DNA of 40,000 nucleotides from an uncultured Pelagibacteraceae bacterium (GTDB taxonomy: Bacteria > Pseudomonadota > Alphaproteobacteria > Pelagibacterales > Pelagibacteraceae), in the NCBI GenBank assembly GCA_902557785.1, contig CACEBP010000002.1, positions 1 to 40,000 on the forward strand, given 5' to 3'. The position numbers and the translations under genes were made by a program. Within the stretch, counting starts at the first letter, position 1. Each line of letters opens with the position of its first letter. Below the pieces are notes generated by a model, which had not been told where the DNA came from, did not search any database, and saw only the letters and a program-made list of their open reading frames with translations. Of this stretch, positions 35,431-40,000 are shown one piece after another.

Positions 35431-36507
35431 ATGGTTCCCATTGATAAAGTAAAAGATATTATAGTAAAGCATGATGCTTTGGAAAAAGAGCTGTCGTCAG
35501 GAAATATTGACTCCAAATTATTTGCAAAAAAATCTAAAGATTATTCTAACCTCGGAAGTATTATTAAAATTGCAAGAGAATATATAAATTTTGAGAGTGA
35601 GAAAAAAGATTTACTCAACATGCTAAATGACAAATCTAACGAACAGGAAATAATAGATTTAGCTCAAAAAGATTTGAATGAATTAATAGAAAAAAAAGAA
35701 AAATACGAAAATGATTTAAAAGTATTTCTATTACCAAAAGATGCAGATGATAATAAAAATGCGATTGTAGAAATACGAGCCGGAACAGGAGGATTAGAAG
35801 CATCTCTTTTTTGTGCTGATCTATTCAAGATGTATGAAAAGGTCTGCTCTAAAAAAAAATGGAAATTAGAAATAATAAACATTTCTAAAAGTGAGGCTGG
35901 TGGATTTAAAGAAGTAATTTTTTCAGTTAATGGAGATGATATTTATTCATATTTAAAATACGAGTCTGGTGTTCATCGAGTACAAAGAATCCCTGAAACA
36001 GAAACCCAAGGAAGAGTGCATACCTCTGCGGCCACTGTTGCTGTATTACCTGAAGCAGAGGACGTTGACATTGAGATTAAAGAGTCAGATTTAAGAATTG
36101 ATGTCTTTAGAGCTGGCGGTCCTGGCGGTCAGTCTGTAAATACGACAGATAGTGCTGTGAGAATAACCCATATTCCAAGTGGCGTTGTTGTAAGCCAGCA
36201 AGATGAAAAATCACAACATAAAAATAAAGCAAAAGCTCTGAAGATCTTAAGATCTAGAGTTTATGAGGCTGAAAAAAGAAAAAAAGATCAAGAGAGATCT
36301 AGTAACAGGCGAAGTCAAATAGGATCTGGGGATAGATCAGAAAGAATTAGAACTTATAATTTTCCCCAAGGAAGAGTGACCGATCATCGAATTAATTTAA
36401 CTTTACATAAATTAGATGAATTTTTAAGCGGGGAAATTCATGAAGAAATGAACCAAGAGCTTAGATTAAAAGAACAAAACCTTAAACTTGAAAATTTAAA
36501 TTCATGA
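35431..36507 (+). CDS. prfA: Peptide chain release factor 1
   Basis: Recognises UAA and UAG stop codons and releases the nascent chain. The 358-residue protein has the P-x-T codon-reading motif as PET (188-190, in [19 protein letters not shown]) and the catalytic GGQ at 232-234 in [17 protein letters not shown]. The P-x-T motif identifies RF1 rather than RF2, which uses SPF. The next gene, prmC, which methylates the Gln of this GGQ, overlaps it by 4 nt. Confidence 0.98.
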   Translation: MVPIDKVKDIIVKHDALEKELSSGNIDSKLFAKKSKDYSNLGSIIKIAREYINFESEKKDLLNMLNDKSNEQEIIDLAQKDLNELIEKKEKYENDLKVFLLPKDADDNKNAIVEIRAGTGGLEASLFCADLFKMYEKVCSKKKWKLEIINISKSEAGGFKEVIFSVNGDDIYSYLKYESGVHRVQRIPETETQGRVHTSAATVAVLPEAEDVDIEIKESDLRIDVFRAGGPGGQSVNTTDSAVRITHIPSGVVVSQQDEKSQHKNKAKALKILRSRVYEAEKRKKDQERSSNRRSQIGSGDRSERIRTYNFPQGRVTDHRINLTLHKLDEFLSGEIHEEMNQELRLKEQNLKLENLNS

Positions 36508-37346
36508 AAGCTTTTGAAATAATTAAATTTGGCTCAAATTTACTAAAAGAAAAACAGATTCCATCTTCTATTTTAGACTCAGAATTACTGCTCTCAAAAA
36601 TACTGAATAAAACAAGAGAAGAAATTCTTGTAAATTTAAATCAGAATATTAATAAAAAAAATATTTACACTTTTAAAAAATATTTAGAAAGAAGATGTAA
36701 AAATGAGCCAATAGCCTACATACTAAAAGAAAAAGAATTTTGGAGTAAAAAATTTAATGTTAACAAATTCACGCTTATTCCAAGACCGGAAACAGAATTA
36801 TTGGTAGAGGAATTATTTAAAATATATTCAGGTAAAAAGTTAACGATTTTAGATATAGGTACTGGATCTGGCTGTATTATTATTAGCTTGCTTGCTGGCC
36901 TAAAAGATTCAACTGGTATAGGTATTGACATCTCAAAAAACGCTATTTTAGTAGCAAAAAAAAACGCTTTTAAATACAAATTAAATAATAGAGTTAAATT
37001 TATTAATAAATCTTTCCAAAATATATTTGCTAAGAAGTTTGACCTAATTGTATGTAATCCACCATATATAGAAAGAAAAGATTTAAAAAATCTAAGCGAC
37101 GACATAAAAAAATATGAACCTAGAATGGCCCTAGACGGTGGAAATGATGGGCTTGACCTTATTAAAAAAGTTATCTACAAATCTAAAGATATCTTAAAGA
37201 TTAAAGGAACTCTCGCCCTAGAAATTGGAAATGGGCAAATTAAAAAAGTTTCAAAAATATTAATTTATAATAATTTTAGAATTAAAAACGTTATAAAAGA
37301 TTACAAAAACAATATTAGGTGCGTATTAGCTTGTTATAAAAGATGA
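36504..37346 (+). CDS. prmC: Release factor glutamine methyltransferase
   Basis: Methylates the GGQ glutamine of release factors using SAM. The 280-residue protein has a helical N-terminal domain, the SAM site [18 protein letters not shown], and the catalytic NPPY motif in [16 protein letters not shown]. The pairing with prfA (4-nt overlap) is classical and fixes the identity. The DUF4167 gene follows, overlapping by 4 nt. Confidence 0.97.
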   Translation: MKAFEIIKFGSNLLKEKQIPSSILDSELLLSKILNKTREEILVNLNQNINKKNIYTFKKYLERRCKNEPIAYILKEKEFWSKKFNVNKFTLIPRPETELLVEELFKIYSGKKLTILDIGTGSGCIIISLLAGLKDSTGIGIDISKNAILVAKKNAFKYKLNNRVKFINKSFQNIFAKKFDLIVCNPPYIERKDLKNLSDDIKKYEPRMALDGGNDGLDLIKKVIYKSKDILKIKGTLALEIGNGQIKKVSKILIYNNFRIKNVIKDYKNNIRCVLACYKR

Positions 37347-37723
37347 ACAATAATAGAAGACGAAATTTTAGATCTAGACCACAAAAAAATAACTTCAGAA
37401 GAAGAAGCGGTTCAATAAATTCAGGTAGCGCCAATAATCTTGGCAACAATGGAAACTTAAATTTTGGTAGAAATGGTTCCATGAACAATATTCATAATGT
37501 TGAAAAGACAATGCAAAAGTATCAACAGCTCGCTAAAGACGCCCAAAGCAACGGAGACCCGGTGTTGGCTCAAAATTATTTACAACATGCAGACCATTTT
37601 TTAAGAAGGTATAATGAATTAAACGAGAAAAGAGAAAACTCAATTGATAAAGTTATTTCTGAAGAAAAAACATTGTCAAAAGATGATGATTTGAAAAAAG
37701 AGTCTCGTTCTACTACAAGTTAA
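37343..37723 (+). CDS. DUF4167 domain protein
   Basis: A 126-residue protein. The N-terminal third is Arg/Asn/Gly-rich ([19 protein letters not shown]), suggesting RNA or nucleic-acid binding; the middle has the conserved helical block VEKTMQKYQQLAKDAQSNGDPVLAQNYLQHADHF, the DUF4167 core; the end is charged and unstructured. It occurs downstream of prmC in many Alphaproteobacteria, so a link to translation is plausible. Function is unknown. It ends 2 nt from the convergent M23 gene. Confidence 0.85.
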   Translation: MNNNRRRNFRSRPQKNNFRRRSGSINSGSANNLGNNGNLNFGRNGSMNNIHNVEKTMQKYQQLAKDAQSNGDPVLAQNYLQHADHFLRRYNELNEKRENSIDKVISEEKTLSKDDDLKKESRSTTS

Positions 37724-37725
37724 AA

Positions 37726-39072
37726 TTATCTTAGATTAGATAACTTTAAATCAATCTTAATTCTATCGATTTCAAATTGTTTTCTTTCCTCGCCCTTGAG
37801 TATTTTTCCAGACGGTAATTTCAGTTTTTGTGAATTTACTTTTTTACCGTTAACTATAACTTCATAATGAAGGTGAGGACCAGTTGATAATCCTGTAGAA
37901 CCCACATAACCAATTATCTGCCCTTGTTTAACTTTTCTTCCTTCTTTAATTCCTTTGGCGAAAGCTCTCATATGCGCATAAATAGTTTCGTAAGTTGAAT
38001 TATGTTTTATTTTTACACAGTTTCCTCCACCTCCACACCATCTTGCTCTTGTAACTGTGCCAGAACCAGATGCCATTATTGGTGTCCCACTTGGAGCAGC
38101 AAAGTCTGTTCCTCTATGCATTTTGTTATATCCAAGTATGGGGTGTTTTCTCATTCCAAAAGAAGATGATAAGCGTGCGCCGTTAATTGGAGTTTTCATC
38201 AAAGATTTGGTTATACTTTTTCCTTTTATATCATAGTACTCTTCTTCGTTATTGTACTTAAAATTATAAAGATTAATTTCTTCTCCATTGACATACATTG
38301 AAGCATAAATTATTCTGCCAGTATCTCTTACTTTGTTATTATCATCTTCAAATCTTTCATATAAAATTTCAAACCAATCCCCTTTTCTGATATCTCTTTG
38401 AAAGTCTACCTCAAAACCAAAAATCCTTGCAAACTCTACGATTATATTTGGTTCTATTCCTGAGTTTACTGCTGAACTGTATAAATTATTTTTGATTATA
38501 TTTTTGATAACAATCTCTTTTTTATAAAGCTGTAGAATATTTTCTTTAACTAAAAATTTATTTTGAAATTTTCTTATCTCAATACTAGTTGTATTACTTA
38601 TAGGATAAACAAAATTAACTAATGTATTAGATCCATCATCTAATTTTTTTAACACCAGGGACAGTTTTCTTCCAGAATATATATTGGCAAGTCCTTTTGT
38701 TTTTAATTGAATAGAAATGTCTTTAATATCTTTATTTCTTATCTTAAGTTTTTTTAATATTTTTTCTACTGTATCGTTATTCTTAATAATATAATTAATT
38801 TCTTCATAAGGACTATTTATTTTGGAAATTAAAAAATTAGTTAAATTTGAAAATTCACTTGTTTCTGTTACTTCTTTAAAAGCGTCTTTATTTTTTTGAT
38901 TTTTATAATTAATTAAATTTGATGAAATGAAAAATAAGACAGAAAAAATGATTAGAAATGATGCTAAAATAAACGGACTGAACTTGTTTACTTGAAGTCT
39001 TTTAGCCTCAAAATGAGATATAAAATTATACCTTTTTTTCATATAATTATTGATTTTTTGGATAATCGTCAT
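37726..39072 (-). CDS. M23-family metallopeptidase, membrane-anchored
   Basis: A 448-residue envelope enzyme or activator acting on peptidoglycan. A short basic cytoplasmic N-terminus is followed by one membrane helix (about residues 31-54), a long periplasmic region with a LysM/OapA-like segment near 95-140, and a C-terminal M23 domain. Zinc-binding and catalytic residues are intact: His319 and Asp323 in MHRGTDFAAPSGTP, His367 in YAHM, and His400/His402 in GPHLHYE. So it should be an active endopeptidase, not a degenerate EnvC/NlpD-type activator. The specific bond cut is unknown. Confidence 0.92.
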   Translation of the reverse strand: MTIIQKINNYMKKRYNFISHFEAKRLQVNKFSPFILASFLIIFSVLFFISSNLINYKNQKNKDAFKEVTETSEFSNLTNFLISKINSPYEEINYIIKNNDTVEKILKKLKIRNKDIKDISIQLKTKGLANIYSGRKLSLVLKKLDDGSNTLVNFVYPISNTTSIEIRKFQNKFLVKENILQLYKKEIVIKNIIKNNLYSSAVNSGIEPNIIVEFARIFGFEVDFQRDIRKGDWFEILYERFEDDNNKVRDTGRIIYASMYVNGEEINLYNFKYNNEEEYYDIKGKSITKSLMKTPINGARLSSSFGMRKHPILGYNKMHRGTDFAAPSGTPIMASGSGTVTRARWCGGGGNCVKIKHNSTYETIYAHMRAFAKGIKEGRKVKQGQIIGYVGSTGLSTGPHLHYEVIVNGKKVNSQKLKLPSGKILKGEERKQFEIDRIKIDLKLSNLR

Positions 39073-39081
39073 AGTTGTTTT

Positions 39082-39108
39082 ATTATAAAAATAAAAAGGT
39101 CATTGCAA
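39082..39108 (-). promoter_or_regulatory. Possible promoter for the M23 peptidase gene
   Basis: On the minus strand TTGCAA (39108-39103), 15 nt, then TATAAT (39087-39082). The -10 box is perfect, the spacer is short. Transcription would begin about 4 nt before the ATG at 39072, again predicting an almost leaderless mRNA. Confidence 0.4.
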
Positions 39109-39237
39109 CTTTAGTGTACAAAAAACCGCAATTTTACTGCATATTTCAACTAATATACGCCTTGACTTATAACTTAATTGTAATAAAACCAGCCCTCACC
39201 TCTATGAAATTATATTTTAACATTGCTAGGGGTGTGT

Positions 39238-39268
39238 AGATTTTAAAGTTTAAAATCTTAGCTTTTTT
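39238..39268 (+). other. Hairpin followed by a T-run in the rRNA leader
   Basis: AGATTTTAAA (39238-39247) and TTTAAAATCT (39249-39258) are perfect 10-nt inverted repeats around one base; as RNA they would form about 7 bp closed by an A/U-rich loop. Four nt later come six T (39263-39268). The shape is that of a weak intrinsic terminator or pause site upstream of the 16S gene, but the stem is almost all A-U, so termination would be inefficient. Confidence 0.45.
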
Positions 39269-39325
39269 AAATTGTAAATTTTTAAGAAGAGAAGTGTGGA
39301 CGGCTAGGTTAATAAAGAAATTGTC

Positions 39326-39383
39326 GTACACGCTTTAACGAAAAATAACTTTATTTACCTTAAAGTTATTAAAGCTAGTGTGC
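39326..39383 (+). other. Long stem-loop just upstream of 16S rRNA
   Basis: A three-part stem: GTACAC (39326-39331) with GTGTGC (39378-39383), GCTTT (39332-39336) with AAAGC (39371-39375), and a perfect 10-bp AATAACTTTA (39344-39353) with TAAAGTTATT (39361-39370) around a 7-nt loop. It ends about 9 nt before the 16S 5' end. A local processing stem cut by RNase III is one explanation. Confidence 0.6.
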
Positions 39384-39392
39384 GCCGTTATT

Positions 39393-40000
<608 letters not shown>

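Larger units (their letters stand above)
39073..39392 (+). promoter_or_regulatory. Ribosomal RNA operon upstream/leader region
   Basis: This 320-nt gap, the longest in the window, carries no ORF. It holds the divergent M23 promoter at its left end and must contain the rRNA promoter. Candidates are TTGACT (39162-39167) with only a weak -10 (TAAAAC at 39184-39189, 16-nt spacer), or TTCAAC (39145-39150) with TATAAC (39168-39173, 17-nt spacer). Neither is compelling. Two hairpins follow, described separately. I did not find a convincing boxA antitermination sequence. Confidence 0.5.

Noticed and set aside
36716..37105. 129-codon ORF on - strand over prmC
   Set aside because: Antisense shadow of prmC; hydrophobic composition comes from the AT-rich complementary strand.

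Overview
The window looks like a piece of a streamlined marine alphaproteobacterial chromosome of the SAR11 group (Pelagibacterales). The 5' part of a 16S rRNA gene at the right edge carries V4-region sequence that I recognise from memory as SAR11-like. The DNA is very AT-rich, genes are separated by a few bases or overlap, and the gene neighbourhoods are those of Alphaproteobacteria (rpmB with cobT-cobS-J-protein-bolA; murA-DUF2948-hisD-infA; prfA-prmC-DUF4167; rpmH-rnpA-yidD-yidC). I ran no database search; assignments rest on motifs and remembered families.

Layout. 1-3234 (+): 3' part of class I lysyl-tRNA synthetase, pyrD, rpmB with its own clear promoter, and a queuosine-precursor-type transporter. 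3231-6521 (-): J-domain protein, CobS-like AAA+ ATPase and CobT-like VWA protein, divergent from bolA (+). 6793-8401 (-): aroK-aroB. 8474-12586 (+): a small membrane protein, a secreted helical protein of unknown role, then def-fmt-truA. 12583-19699 (-): a ten-gene run from rpmH through rnpA, yidD, yidC, argB, a HAD phosphatase, dapD, dapE and a SET-domain protein to a family 2 glycosyltransferase. 19750-28000 (+): a TVP38-type membrane protein, a thioredoxin-like DUF255 protein, three tiny ORFs, dcd, murA, DUF2948, hisD, infA, a tRNA-Phe and a photolyase. 28003-30567 (-): secA. 30612-32339 (+): argJ and a DUF1178 protein. 32336-33064 (-): ubiG. 33123-37723 (+): lysC, ispG, prfA, prmC, DUF4167. 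37726-39072 (-): an M23 envelope peptidase. 39073-39392 is the only long non-coding stretch, the leader of the rRNA operon.

Most content is core metabolism: lysine/diaminopimelate (lysC, dapD, dapE) feeding murein together with murA and the M23 enzyme; arginine (argB, argJ); aromatic amino acids (aroK, aroB); histidine (hisD); pyrimidines (pyrD, dcd); isoprenoids and ubiquinone (ispG, ubiG); translation (lysK, rpmB, rpmH, def, fmt, truA, infA, prfA, prmC); and protein export (yidC, yidD, secA). I see no transposons, phage genes or CRISPR arrays.

The points most worth a second look are a tRNA-Phe whose D-loop and T-loop both depart from the canonical elbow and whose 3' end encodes CCACCA, a CobS/CobT pair linked to a J-protein and BolA rather than to cobalamin genes, a eukaryote-like SET methyltransferase inside the dap operon, hairpins in the rRNA leader, and the fact that every convergent gene pair overlaps or is within 2 bp, leaving no intergenic room for terminators.
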